Origin: Mesostigma viride
Taxonomy: Eukaryota > Streptophyta > Mesostigmatophyceae > Mesostigmatales > Mesostigmataceae
DNA length: 64,000 bases
Assembly (NCBI GenBank): GCA_009746045.1
Contig: RPFO01001311.1
Location: forward strand, 62,001 to 126,000
Reading direction: 5' to 3'
Shown here: one piece after another, positions 40,391 through 51,656 of the stretch
How the letters are laid out: every line of letters starts with the position of its first letter
Numbering within the stretch: position 1 is the first letter of the stretch
Notes under the pieces: generated by a model
Told to the model about the DNA's origin: nothing
What the model saw: the letters and a program-made list of their open reading frames with translations, nothing else
Databases searched by the model: none
Made by a program: the position numbers and the translations under genes

Positions 40391-41703
40391 ATAAGATATA
40401 TATTAAAAATATAATTACTTACAGCAGAGTGAAATCACTCAAACCAAAGCAAACGCCCAGCTATAAACCTATATACAGAGCCATGTCAAAGCTCTATACT
40501 ACGATAAGACCCATGGAAACGCCTAACGGGAGGAACCTAATAACCCTGCTGCACCGCAAAATCAGCCCGCGTACGGCGGAGCATGATGTCAGCCATGGCC
40601 CGAGTCAGCGCCACCGACAAGCGCTGACGCCAATATGACGTCCAGGTCCGCGCCGACCATGGGGCCCGCTGGCCCTCCAGGTCCAGCCGGTCCTCCCGGA
40701 GCCGGCAACACTCCTTGAAGAAGGCGGAGGTCAGGGGCCCCATGGCCCCAAACTCCTCCAGGACAAAGGGCACCACACGATGGTGCCCGACGTCGCCGTA
40801 GGCCAGGAGCTTGGCCCGCTCCGCCCGGTCCGCCGTGTAACCTGCCGTGAGGGAGGCCCCAGCCACGTGGCTAAGAGCCAAGGGCCGCGCCACCGAAACG
40901 TCAATAAGCAGATGCCGGCCACCCCCCTCAAAGTCCAGCACCACGATGTCAGGCCGGTGGTTGGGGGAATAGAAGGCAGCGCCATCCGCATCCTCGGACC
41001 GGATGTTCGCGTGGGGGAAAACCGACCGAATCATGGCGAGCACCACCGTCAGGAGGACAGTGTGCAAATACAAATACCAATTCTGATTCTGTTGGCCCCC
41101 CATGCAGGCAAGGTAGTGAGTCCCCGTGGGATCCAGCGGCTGCCCACAGCTACCACAAGGCCGCCCGGCCGGAACAAGAGGCTGCGGGGCAAATAGCTGG
41201 TGCCGGAGCGCCACCGAGTAGTGGCTGGGAGCCAAGGCGAATGGGGGGCCATGGGAAGAGCACGAAGGTACGCCGAGCCCACACTCCGCAAGGAAAGCGA
41301 GAACAGCCACGCACGTCCCTGGGCGTTGAGGTCCGCGAAAAGAGCAATCCAATCAGCCGTGTGCAGAATACCCGCGTAGGTTTTCTGGTGTTTATCGATG
41401 ACGCGAGCAGGGAATGCGGCGGGAGATTGAACGGAGGCGACCGAGGGAGTGCCGCGAGGGAGGTGGCGCTGTACCGCCTGAGCGGCACGGACGGGAGAAC
41501 AGGCCTGCTGGATCTCAGCATAGGCCTCCTGGATGGCGGTGACGAAGGGCAAAGGGCTGCTGGGGTCCAGGAGGTCAGGCGCTGCCGTTGCCAAAAGGGG
41601 CAGGAGCCGGCAGCTTTCCGCCCACGACTGAGCGACGGAGCCCAAAAAGGCTGCTGGGGCCAGCCGGGCGGCACGAGTCAGCCCGCAGCCACCCATCCGT
41701 GCA
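40391..41703 (-). mobile_element. LINE-A 5'-truncated copy 3
   Basis: A complete 3' UTR (40,391-40,536) and coding sequence up to a truncation at about 41,703 (GCACGGATGGGTGG side), next to GATATATAT of another tail. It is nearly identical to copy 2, with a longer 5' part. Confidence 0.85.
40537..41696 (-). pseudogene. LINE-A copy 3 C-terminal coding fragment (frameshifted)
   Basis: Two open pieces, 41,696-about 41,240 (MGGCGLTRAARLAP ...) and 41,352-40,537 (... CGSCG, HRPDIVVLDFEGGG, VQQGY), overlap in different frames, so one frame change lies near 41,245-41,255. Same domains as copy 2. Confidence 0.75.
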
Positions 41704-41784
41704 GATATATATTAAAAATATAATTACTTACAGCAGAGTGAAATCACTCAAACCAAAGCAAACGCCCAGCTATAAACCTAACCT
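41704..41784 (-). mobile_element. LINE-A 3' tail fragment
   Basis: An 80-bp piece of LINE-A 3' UTR in minus orientation, cut at TATAAACCTAACCTGCA and again followed by GATATATATG. It is the outermost bead of this chain. Confidence 0.7.
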
Positions 41785-42667
41785 GCAGATATATATGTTG
41801 TCTCCTTGATATATCGGACGGCACAGTCATAATGTTATGATGACTTAGCGTCGCGCGTAATCATTATTATATTGCTGCCGTCACCCGTGCAGACTGATGT
41901 GATTGATGTGCACACGCGTAGCTCATAGCCTGAGCGCGCCAAAGCCTGAAATGTAAATTGTGACAAGCAGGCAGGATTGGCAGCACATACGATTTGCTGT
42001 ATTGCTGGGAAATGCGCACATCATAGTTTGGCGCGCACGTAGCCAGGTTTGACAGCTATAGTGCTATGGCGCGCGGGGATATGCTTGCGTCAGCAGCACT
42101 TTTGGAAATAGCTAAAAGGAACTAGCCTTGGCCATGGAGGTCGTTGTTCGCTCGTCTCGATCTCTCCCTCACATGCAACTGGTTTGTTGTCTTCATGAGG
42201 ATTAAAATAGTTGGAGCAGCCCGGAGCAGCCCCCGTGAGTGGTTGCATGCAGTCCATTGCCACAAGAATGGATTGACGGAAATGACAATCATGTTTTTTG
42301 TTGAGAATGTGTGTAACATTGGGAACGATCGATCAATGCAGGGAAGGGGACAGCCCGTCAGCCCCGTGCCAGAGCTGTCTCATCGGGTGCATGGCTCAGG
42401 CGAGCCAGTAGCTCGAACAGCGGGATGGAATTCCTGAGTTCAGCTGCTCTTATAATTGCAACATTACAACTCGACAGCGGTCTTTGTAATTCATCATTGA
42501 TCTTATTGGAATGGAAAGGTCTTTTGCTTGCATGCTTTTTTGATGATAAAGCATGATCTCAATGTGAAACCGGCTGTCGGGATTGTCAGTCATGAAGGTG
42601 GTGGTGCGTCGTGCCGTCAATTAAGGACCGCACTACTTATCATTTTCACCTTGTAAAACGAGCGCGA
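41785..42667. other. non-repetitive stretch without a recognisable gene
   Basis: About 880 bp, mixed composition, with no convincing coding frame, RNA gene or repeat. Short frames (e.g. 42,144-42,437) show no known motif. Confidence 0.4.
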
Positions 42668-42727
42668 ACAACCCTAATGGGTGGGTTCAGTTCGGCCAGC
42701 CTGAGCCGGAGGTACCCAAGTTGCTTG
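42668..42727. repeat. dispersed repeat fragment (SINE-like)
   Basis: GGGTTCAGTTCGGCCAGCC and GGTACCCAAGTTGCTTGCAG also occur at 51,985-52,035 and 52,148-52,195. The GGTTCAGTTC core is weakly B-box-like. Confidence 0.45.
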
Positions 42728-43262
<535 letters not shown>

Positions 43263-43418
43263 TTGCGTGTCATGCACTAAGGCATGCCACAGAATTGAAT
43301 TGAATTGAATTGTAACATAACTCCGTTGGGAGTATATGTAGCACATAGCCCAGAGAAGGGGCATATGGCCTATCATACATTCTAAGCTACTTCCTGCAAC
43401 GGTGGGAATGTAAACAAC

Positions 43419-44270
43419 AGTTGTACAAGCTAACGCTTATACTTTTTATGCGCAGACCTTTTAGCTAAGGTTAATAACGCATATTCTTACATCCTGCGCA
43501 GGATGTAAGAATATGCGTTAACCTTAGCTAAAAGGTTTGCGCATAAAAAGTATAAGCGTTAGCTTGTACAACTTAAAACCTTTGCGCGTTGGAGCGGAAT
43601 ATTAAGCGGCTCCCTAACTAGGGTTTACTTCCGCATCGAATTACTGATTCGATATTAATCCCGGGAAGGTCCGATATCTACCTCGCTAGGCGATTAATTA
43701 GGTCCGACCGATGCCCCGGCGGATCCTCCCAAATAATCCCTACTCGGCACTGTCCCCACGACGAGGTTTCGAACCCGTGACTTCCGCGCCGCGCCGGTTC
43801 TAAGTTGTACAAGCTACTGCTTATACTTTTATGCGCAAACCTTTTTAGCTAAGGGTAACGCATATTCTTACATCCTGCGCAGGATGTAAGAATATGCGTT
43901 ACCCTTAGCTAAAAAGGTTTGCGCATAAAAGTATAAGCAGTAGCTTGTACAACTTAGAACCGGCGCGGCGCGGAAGTCACGGGTTCAAAACCTCTTGGGG
44001 ACAGTGCCGAGTAGGGATTATTTGGGAGGATCCGCCGGGGCACCGGTCGCACCTAATTAATCGCCTAGCGAGGTAGATATCGGACCTTCCCGGGATTAAG
44101 ATCGAATTAGTAATTCGATGCGGAAGTAAACCCTAGTTAGGGAGCCGCTTAATATTCCGCCCCAACGCGCAAAGGTTTTAAGTTGTACAAGCTAACGCTT
44201 ATACTTTTTATGCGCAAACCTTTTAGCTAAGGTTAACGCATAAAAAGTATAAGCGTTAGCTTGTACAACT
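43419..44270. mobile_element. fold-back element with nested palindromes (TSD ACAAC)
   Basis: 852 bp flanked by ACAAC at 43,414-43,418 and 44,271-44,275. It consists of hairpin M1 (43,419-43,573), arm S (43,574-43,803), hairpin M2 (43,804-43,953, centre TCCTGC|GCAGGA at 43,878), inverted arm S' (43,954-44,181) and hairpin M3 (44,182-44,270, lacking the central 60 bp). All M copies begin AGTTGTACAAGC and end GCTTGTACAACT. No protein frame. It looks like a MITE-type family whose copies formed a larger fold-back unit that moved as one. Confidence 0.75.
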
Positions 44271-44402
44271 ACAACACTTGCTCTAGGTACCTAGACTACG
44301 TGCACTAGGGCACCTGCACCACCCAGAGTTTCAGGCAACACCCAGCTAAGGGGAGCCTGTCATAGGTGGGGAAGATCAGCACAGCTATACAAGAGCGAGG
44401 GC

Positions 44403-44744
44403 ATGGCTTCTCAGCAGCTTGCGAATGTGGCCTGCAAGGTGAAGGTACTCCAGGCCCGCAAGCTCCTAGGCGGGAGACACGCGCCGAGCCTCGACGACCT
44501 CCTCTCACCGGCCCAGCTAGTCATCAAGAATGGTCTGCTGGGCAGCGACGTGGCGATCAAGGCCAGGCAGGATGGCCAGAAGGTCTACGTCCGCCTCGTC
44601 CACGACACCCCCGTGCTATTCATCAACGGCCAGCGCACGGAGGCGCAGGCTCCTAACAAGCGGCACAAGTCGGGCCGTACCAGGCCCGCCCCAGCTGCGT
44701 CATCATCGTCTACGCACGTCCCGGGTATGGATGCCGCCCGGTAA
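44403..44744 (+). CDS. LINE-C ORF1-like small protein
   Basis: 113 codons, ATG at 44,403. Sequence MASQQLANVACKVKVLQ..., basic, with NKRHKSGRTRP near the C-terminus; no known domain. It stands 75 bp before the APE-RT frame (ATG 44,819) in the same orientation, where LINEs carry ORF1. It differs from the ORF1-like proteins at 48.7-56.2 kb. Confidence 0.5.
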   Translation: MASQQLANVACKVKVLQARKLLGGRHAPSLDDLLSPAQLVIKNGLLGSDVAIKARQDGQKVYVRLVHDTPVLFINGQRTEAQAPNKRHKSGRTRPAPAASSSSTHVPGMDAAR

Positions 44745-44818
44745 GGGCACACCCTCGCGGCCTCGCGGTACAATAGGCTTTGGGCACAGCCTTTATAAAC
44801 AAGCCCCTTTCCATCCTC

Positions 44819-46312
44819 ATGTCGCACCGTGCGAGCATGATCAGGATGCAAGGTCGCCAGGCACGCCACGGTCAACCTTCCCGCCAATTTACCAGCCTCA
44901 CACGCCTCCTAGCCCGCCTTGAGCGGGATGAGGCCCAGTCGACACGCCGGCGACCCCAGCCAGGACGGAGACGACGCATATCCGTCCTGAAAGAAAGCCT
45001 CCATGCGTTGACAAGCATTAACCCCAATCGCCACCCCCCCCTCCCCCCCCCCCCACCCCCACCCCCACCTCCAGCACTACCCTTCTCCACCCCCACCCCC
45101 ACCCCCACCCCCCCGCTAATAGGGCAACGGCCCATTCTTGGTATTGCAAGTTTTAACGTGCGCACCCTCCCTGCAGATCCTTCTACGAGCGGCGGCACCC
45201 CAGCACGCCAACGCGTCGACGAGCTGATCGCCCTGTGCGCCGACAACAAGATCGCTGTTCTTGGAGTCCAGGAGCACCGACGCACCGTTGACCCTCAGCA
45301 CGCGGTCAACGGTCTGCTGGTCGACGACCTGCGGGCAGGCTGGCGGTTCCACTATGGTGGCGGCGACGCGCCGGGCCAAGGTGGTGTGGGCCTCTTGTGC
45401 TCGCCGGCAGCATCAGAGCAGCTCCAGTCCATCGTGCTGCGGTCCCCGCGTGTGCTAGTGGCCACTTTTTCAGCCACTGAGGGCCATTCACACCACACGC
45501 TAACCGTTATCGTGGGATATGCACCACATGCGGGTCGAGCTCAGGCGGAACGTGAGGCCTTCTTCGACGCCCTCAAGGAGGAGGAGGCCAACATCCCAGC
45601 TCGGCACTTCCTGGTTATGCTGCTCGACGCCAACGCCACGCTGCCAGTTGGCACTGGGGGCGCTCAGTATTCCCCAACCAACACGACAGCCAACGGTAAC
45701 ACGCCTTTATTTGCGAATCTGCTGGCAGAATCTGCGCTGGTTGCATGCAATGCTTCTTTCGCACGCCCCGCTGAGCAGCTGGCCACCTTTTTTGGGCCGT
45801 CGGATCGGGTGGTGTGCCTTGATTATGTCTGCGTACGTCGGGCTCAGCGCCCCTCAGTTGTCGATGCTCGCGTCCTGCAAGATTCTGTCAGCACGGTGGA
45901 ATCTGATCATCGTCTCGTGCTCGCTCGCATCAGATTGCGGTTTCCTGGGGTGAAACCGTCGCGACAGCTGGCACCTCAGCCAGATCTGAAAGTGCTCCGG
46001 ATTGTGCTGAAGGATGCCGACAAGATGTCAGCAGCAGAGCAGGCCGCTATGTCGCACAGGGATGATTTCCTGGCCGTATTCGACGCCGGGGGCAGCCGAC
46101 AGCAGTTACACGCCATTCCGCCGCCGGGGGATATTTCAGTGATCCTCCGTGGTGTCGCCGCCAAGTATCGCCTGGCTGCCCGCACCCTCCCACCTTGCCT
46201 CCGCGTCGGCAGCTTGCTGTCCACCGTCACGCACCGACAGTGGTCGCCGCCAGGCAGATGCTCCGCCGCAACAGAGATCCGATCGCCAAACCTGGGCTGC
46301 AAGCAGCTCTGA
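44819..46312 (+). CDS. LINE-C ORF2, apurinic endonuclease part
   Basis: First ATG at 44,819 (MSHRASMIRMQG). After a basic, Pro-rich leader comes an exonuclease-endonuclease-phosphatase domain: IASFNVRTLP (about 45,141), VLGVQEHRR (about 45,255), MLLDANATLP and VESDHRLVLARI (about 45,895-45,930), the last holding the catalytic SDH-type motif. It nicks the target DNA for priming. The frame runs out at 46,312, and the RT part continues in another frame from about 46,240, so a frame change separates the two halves of ORF2. Confidence 0.8.
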   Translation: MSHRASMIRMQGRQARHGQPSRQFTSLTRLLARLERDEAQSTRRRPQPGRRRRISVLKESLHALTSINPNRHPPLPPPPPPPPPPALPFSTPTPTPTPPLIGQRPILGIASFNVRTLPADPSTSGGTPARQRVDELIALCADNKIAVLGVQEHRRTVDPQHAVNGLLVDDLRAGWRFHYGGGDAPGQGGVGLLCSPAASEQLQSIVLRSPRVLVATFSATEGHSHHTLTVIVGYAPHAGRAQAEREAFFDALKEEEANIPARHFLVMLLDANATLPVGTGGAQYSPTNTTANGNTPLFANLLAESALVACNASFARPAEQLATFFGPSDRVVCLDYVCVRRAQRPSVVDARVLQDSVSTVESDHRLVLARIRLRFPGVKPSRQLAPQPDLKVLRIVLKDADKMSAAEQAAMSHRDDFLAVFDAGGSRQQLHAIPPPGDISVILRGVAAKYRLAARTLPPCLRVGSLLSTVTHRQWSPPGRCSAATEIRSPNLGCKQL

Positions 46313-48318
46313 GGGCCGCCTACGAGCAGGCTGAGAAGGCAGATGCTCAGCAGATGGTCAAGGACCTGCGCAGCTGCCAGCAGAAGCACGACGGCAAGGG
46401 GGCCTGGTTCTGGTACAAGCGCCTCGGGCACCCGGACGGCCTCGGCCGGCCCCACCGCCACGACGTCCCCGGCGCCCCAGCCAAGCGGCTTCGTACCTGG
46501 GCCACGGCCACGGCCGAGGTCGTGGGGACAGCTGCGCCGCCCCCACCCCTGCTCCCAGCCGCCGCCGCCCGCCCGGCCGCCCTGGCCGGCCCCGCTGGGC
46601 CCCCTGCCCCGCCTAGGTCAGCGGCGGACTACCTAGTCCCCCCGCTGGTCGGCCCACTTGGCGACCCGTCTGACATGCCTCCTTTCACCTCTCGCGAGGT
46701 CACGGAGGCGGTCCAGCGCCTGCGTTATGACGCAGCCACCGGCTCTGACGAGATTCCGGCCGCAGTTGTAAAACTTGCAGCCGAATTCGAGGACACAGGT
46801 GTTATGCTGCTCTTCCGGGACATCTGCAACCGCCTTCTGCTGTCGTCGCAACCACCTCCAGCGGCCTGGCAACACAGTTTTCGCACGATGCTGTACAAGA
46901 ACAAGGGGTCGCCTGCCGACCCCGGCAACTACAGAGGGGTGTGCATTCAAAGTGCCCCCCTCAAGCTTCTTATGCGGCTCATCCTGAACCGCCTGCGCAC
47001 GGCCCTGGACGGTCACCTCAGCGAGACTCAGCACGGCTTCCGTTCAGGTCGCAACACAGTACAGGCGCTCTTCGCTACTCGCCGACTGGTGGAGGAACTG
47101 CAACGCCTTCAGCCTGGTGAGTCCCCTTTGCACCTTGTGCTGGTGGACTTCATCAAAGCCTTCGATTCGGTTTTCTGGCCTGCGCTTTGGGACATCCTCG
47201 AGTTGTTCCGGATCCCCCGCCCCCTGATTGCTGTCATCCGCAACCTGTATGAAGGGTCCACCACTTCGGTGCGCACTTCTTACGGGACCACGCCCCCATG
47301 CCCTTTACAGAAGGGTGTGTGGCAGGGCTGCGTGCTGTCGCCCTACCTGTTCATTATTGTTGTCGAATACGTAATGATTCAGGCGCGCAAGCGATTTGCC
47401 CGCATCGTGGGCAGGGAACCAGGAGTGCAGGTTGCTAACAAATTCTGGCATGGCGGTGCGGACACGGAGATTCGGCTAGCAGACATCATTTACGCAGACG
47501 ACACCACCCTCTTCGAGGACACTGAGCACGTGCAGACATGGCTTGACTGCCTGGCTCTCGAGGCCCGTGCAGTGGGGCTTGAGGTCAGCAAGAAGACAGA
47601 GGCCCTGGCGGTTGGGCTCACCAACTCAGCGCCGCCCCTCTATCTCCTAGACGGCTCTCGAGTCCTGTATCGGGACCGCGTTAAGCTGCTGGGCAGCCTG
47701 CTCCCCAGCTGCGAGGTTGATGTGGACCATCGCATCTCCCTCGCCTGGCACGCTTTACGCCAGTACCGGGCCCTGTGGCGCAAGCCCCTGGGCAAGATCG
47801 AGAAACAGGACCTGTTCAAGGTCCTCGTCCTTCCTGTTCTCACGTATGGCGCCGAGACGTGGACCCTCACCGCCGACCTGGCCCGCAAGCTGGACGGCGC
47901 GGTCACCAGCATGCTGCGTTCCATTTTCAGAGTAGGATATGCTGCTCATGTCCGCAATGAGGACCTGTACCAGGGCATGCCCTATATCACCAGCACCATT
48001 AAGCAACGCCGCCTGCAGCTAGTAGGGCACCTAGCTCGCACCAACCAGGTAGACACCTCACGTGGCCCCCCCGCAGGACTGCGACCAGCCCAGCCTGGCC
48101 GGCACCTCCTGACGTGGGCTGGGCCCAGTGATGTTAGACGCCGCAAGGCCCGCACCTTCAAGGAACAGCTAGTAGAGGACATGGGGGGCCTCGGCCTCTC
48201 CGTGATTTGGAAGAAGATGATGGACAAGGCCAAGTGGGCCCAGGTCATAGAGGACAATGAGCCCCCCCCGGTGGGGAAGCGCCCGCGTGTGCAGTCCCGC
48301 GGGAGGCACGCCAGATAG
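46240..48318 (+). CDS. LINE-C ORF2, reverse transcriptase part
   Basis: RT with WQHSFRTMLYKNKGS, PGNYRGVCI, QHGFRSGRNT, LVDFIKAFDS (about 47,144-47,173), GVWQGCVLSP (about 47,314) and IIYADDTTLF (YADD, about 47,487-47,510), then TYGAETWTL and a C-terminal part with RRLQLVGHLAR. The order APE-RT without RLE places it with APE-type LINEs of the I/Jockey/L1 kind. It is not in frame with the endonuclease part, so the copy is probably inactive. Confidence 0.85.
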   Translation: MVAARQMLRRNRDPIAKPGLQAALRAAYEQAEKADAQQMVKDLRSCQQKHDGKGAWFWYKRLGHPDGLGRPHRHDVPGAPAKRLRTWATATAEVVGTAAPPPPLLPAAAARPAALAGPAGPPAPPRSAADYLVPPLVGPLGDPSDMPPFTSREVTEAVQRLRYDAATGSDEIPAAVVKLAAEFEDTGVMLLFRDICNRLLLSSQPPPAAWQHSFRTMLYKNKGSPADPGNYRGVCIQSAPLKLLMRLILNRLRTALDGHLSETQHGFRSGRNTVQALFATRRLVEELQRLQPGESPLHLVLVDFIKAFDSVFWPALWDILELFRIPRPLIAVIRNLYEGSTTSVRTSYGTTPPCPLQKGVWQGCVLSPYLFIIVVEYVMIQARKRFARIVGREPGVQVANKFWHGGADTEIRLADIIYADDTTLFEDTEHVQTWLDCLALEARAVGLEVSKKTEALAVGLTNSAPPLYLLDGSRVLYRDRVKLLGSLLPSCEVDVDHRISLAWHALRQYRALWRKPLGKIEKQDLFKVLVLPVLTYGAETWTLTADLARKLDGAVTSMLRSIFRVGYAAHVRNEDLYQGMPYITSTIKQRRLQLVGHLARTNQVDTSRGPPAGLRPAQPGRHLLTWAGPSDVRRRKARTFKEQLVEDMGGLGLSVIWKKMMDKAKWAQVIEDNEPPPVGKRPRVQSRGRHAR

Positions 48319-48511
48319 CTCCCCCTCGGGCAGCGTGCGGCTGCCTAGATAGATGTTGTAGTTAGAATGCTGTTAGGTAGATGTAGTATGTAGCCAATGT
48401 AGATAGATTAGACCGGTAGGAATGTTTGCACCCATCCATCCATCCATCGGGGTTAATGCTCCGTGACTCCCCAACGGGAGCACGAGTCTAATTAATTAAT
48501 TAATTAATTCT
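48319..48511 (+). repeat. 3' UTR, hairpin and TTAA-repeat tail of LINE-C
   Basis: Hairpin GCTCC/GGAGC at 48,458-48,481 (loop GTGACTCCCCAACG) followed by (TTAA)n at 48,489-48,509. The same hairpin and tail end the ORF1-only element at 54,616-54,668. CATC repeats stand just before. The shared 3' end is probably the signal read by the LINE-C reverse transcriptase. Confidence 0.75.
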
Positions 48512-48702
48512 CAGCAGGGAGTGACCCCCTGCATGGGCACTGCATAATTAAATAAAGCTAGGCATCATCTGGAGGGTGGCTCATCATAGGCACACATGTA
48601 CATGACTAAAAAGGCTAGGCCTCAGCTGGTATAGTGCCTGTAGTAGGCGGGCATGTACAAGGCCATTGTCTAACTATTCTACACTACTGCTGCTGTATTC
48701 CC

Positions 48703-51656
48703 CTAGGCTGGGGCTGGAGTTGCTGGGGCCGTGGTGGTCGAGGGGGTCGCGTGCCAGGGCTTGTGGCCGACGTAGATGGCCGCCCCCTTCCAGTACACCG
48801 GCTGGCCCGCCTTGGTCTGCCGGAGCTGGAGGTAGGTCGGCCATAGCTCCCGTCGCCGTTGTTGCTGCGCCAGGGTCAAGTCGTCGTCCACGGTGAAGGG
48901 AGTGTTCTCGAGCCGCTTGCGGCGTCTGAGAAACGAAATCTTGTCCGCTGGGCTGTCAAAGATGAGAAGAAGCGGAGGCGCCCCTGCCTTACCCCGCGCG
49001 CGGGGGATCGAGGCGGTGGGCGGTCAGCTTAATCTCACCAAGGAGGCCCATGCGTGCAAGGATTTTGCTCTCAAACGCACGTGCAAGCTTCTCGGAATTC
49101 TCACCTTCCACCATGTCGAAGTTCTTGAGTATGGCGTTGAGGCTGCGCTTGGCGAGCTCGGCCTCCTCGCGGAGGTCAAGCGTCTGCCGCTGGAGCTGGG
49201 CTGCGACGGCGGAGGTGGTGGAGGTGGTATGTTGCTTAAGCATGTCCGCCCAGGTGGTGATGGGAGGAGCATCGCCGGCCAGGCCAGCCGGGGCTGGCTT
49301 GGCGGCAATGTCTTTCACTGCCTGGGCGGTGAGGCCTGCTGTGTTCTGCAAGACCTCGATAGCGATTGCATTATCCTTGAGGCGCTGGTCGATGTTGCGG
49401 AGCTGGGCGGTGATGGAGTCGGTGGAGGCGGAGGGGGGGGGGGGGTGGAGGCGAGGAGGGTGGCGGTGGCGGTGGGGATGGTGGGAAGCTCAGCAGCCAG
49501 CGTGCCGCCAATTGCCGCCACATCTGCGGCAAGAGGGGTCACGTGCTGCTCGAAAGCTTCCTTGAGGAGGGTGCGGATGGTGGCTTCGGTGGGGAAGGTG
49601 GGGGGGGGCGGTGGGGAAGGTGAGGAAGCCCAGATCGCGGATTCGGAGCGTCCAACAAGCAGTGTTCCATTATACGGCGTATTTTACGGTATAATACGGT
49701 ATAATACGCGTTATACAAGGTCGAGCCTATAATTTTTATCCGTTTTATACGATTTGCGTATTTTTACGTATAACACGGCGAATAACACGCATAAGCGCGC
49801 GTATACTGGGGTTTTCGCGCTCATCCGAGGTCCGGCAGCCAAATTTTTCGTGCGGGAACCAAGGCGGGAAAGCAAGGGAACTTAGAAACACTACGGAAAC
49901 CATCCACTGCATGGTTGACATTTGGCGACTGTGAGACACAAGGATCTTACAAGCAAGCTACACTGTAGCATGGCAAGTTGGCAACCCAAGTTGGCAACCC
50001 TCCATGCTGTTTAGGTCTCTGCCCTTGCCTCTCGGGCAGCCATGCACCGAATATTAATTAATAGAATTCATACAGAAAACTGACTGGTACGAGAGCATGG
50101 CCGCTTTACATTTTCAACTGAAATTCTGTAGGCATGATCCTTAGGTCTTGAAAAGCTTATATCCTTCGCCAGGCAACGTTTGGATGTGCGCAGATATGTC
50201 TCGACCTTCTGCTCGATGCGGCAACCTCGTTTCAGCAACCTGGTGGCGACCGCGCATGTGCTAACTGTTCATAGGCGGGAAATGCCCCTACATTTGAACG
50301 CGGATAGATGTTTCACGTTATTCCTTACATGATTTATAGGCGACGACGGCTAGGAAAGGCTCGCAGCTACGTCCATCAGGTGGGCATGCTGGCTCCGTCA
50401 AGAAAGGTAATATGCGGTTTTGATCTGGTACGTGCTATCCTGTTCACGTGTTCATTGTACTGTATCAAGTTGTTGGGTGGATTGTAAAATAATCGTAGAC
50501 CTGTAATGGAGGTTTTCTGCTTGTCTTTTGGTTGCTTTACTGCCTCTACGCATTATTGGCTTGTGATGGTTGGGGAATACCACTACGACATGCAGATTTT
50601 GGACCAGATTTGTCTGCTATTAGCCGTATGCTTCATCGAAAGCAGTGACGTTACTAGTGCTTGGCATTGTTTGTAAATATGATAAGCTTGATAACGCGAT
50701 GTTTTTTCTTGCTAAAAAACATCTGGAAACAAGTGGTTTTCTGGCCAGATCTAGCCACTATTTCTTGTTTTGCTCGCCAGTCAGCCTTCTTCTTGTGTGC
50801 TCCTCATGCATACAAGAAACATGGAGATGCCCAGGACCTGCTTGCATGGAAGCATAGCCATCTTACTTCTTTTGCTTTTTTCATCTTTCCATTTCATTTG
50901 GCGTGGTTTTTTAGGGTATATATTGCATAGGTAATCTAGCTCCTCGTGAACCCTGGTTTACACGTCCATGCAGCCGGTTCCCAAGCACTGCTGAGCAGTG
51001 GCAACCCATGTATCATGTGTAATTTAGTGTCAGAAACATGTGGACTGCTTGAAATGATATCAAAATGCATGAAACAACCCCCAAAACGATGAAATCCAGT
51101 ATTTGCGTATAATTTCCGGATAATACCGTATTATACCGTATTATCCATTATACGGACCCCGCGCGTATAACCGCGTATTGCGTATAATGGAACACTGCCA
51201 ACAAGGGAGCAGAGGGCGAAGCGTTGAAGCGTGGGGCGACTCATGCGGTGAATGACTGGGAGAGCCTCGGCGGGGTCGACAAGCTGGCCATTACCAGTTA
51301 GGCCAGCGGCCGCGGTTGTGGGACGTGAGGTACACGCACAGGGCTAGAAGCGAGGCGTGATTGCCTAAAAACACGTCTTCCATGAACCAACCGGGGCTGC
51401 GTTGCCAGAAGCCGGGGCTGTTGACGTCAAAGGAGGTCTCTTCCCAGGGCGGCTCAGCAGAGCGACTGCGCTTAGGTTCAGGCGATGCAGATGGCGAGGC
51501 AAGCCCGGGAGGCTGGCTGGGCGAGCACCAGTGCACGACTAGTGTCACCGTTGCCATCTGGGCCGGTGGGCGAAGCTGCGCAGCCGAAGCTGCAGGCGTA
51601 TTTTCATTGCCGAGCGCAGCCGCCAGGCTGCGTTGCGTCGAGAGGCGTTTGCTCAT
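48703..51656 (-). pseudogene. ORF1-like protein, copy a (interrupted)
   Basis: N-terminal part from 51,656 (MSKRLSTQRSLAAALGNEN...) to about 51,206, then after the hAT element fragments 49,651-49,352, 49,351-48,989 (LDLREEAELAKRSLNAILKNFD; helical, coiled-coil-like, then an RRM-like stretch) and 48,891-48,703 (DDDLTLAQQQRRRELWPTY). Frame changes occur in several places. The architecture resembles L1-type ORF1 proteins (coiled coil plus RNA-binding C-terminus), an RNA chaperone and packaging protein; this is by analogy. Confidence 0.6.
49660..51197. mobile_element. hAT-type non-autonomous DNA transposon (TSD CCAACAAG)
   Basis: The 8-bp duplication CCAACAAG stands at 49,652-49,659 and 51,198-51,205. 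Inverted ends are CAGTGTTCCATTATACG on both sides. 1,538 bp. 8-bp TSD and CAGTG termini are the hallmarks of the hAT superfamily. Subterminal repeats GGTATAATACGGTATAATACG lie near both ends. No transposase frame is present; the interior has only short frames. Confidence 0.9.

Noticed and set aside
43419-44270. bidirectional transcription terminator
   Set aside because: Far too long (852 bp), and target duplications at both ends show it is an inserted element.
51291-51656. separate host gene
   Set aside because: Its start matches ORF1-only copy c (QRSLAAALG), so it is the N-terminal part of copy a, cut by the hAT element.
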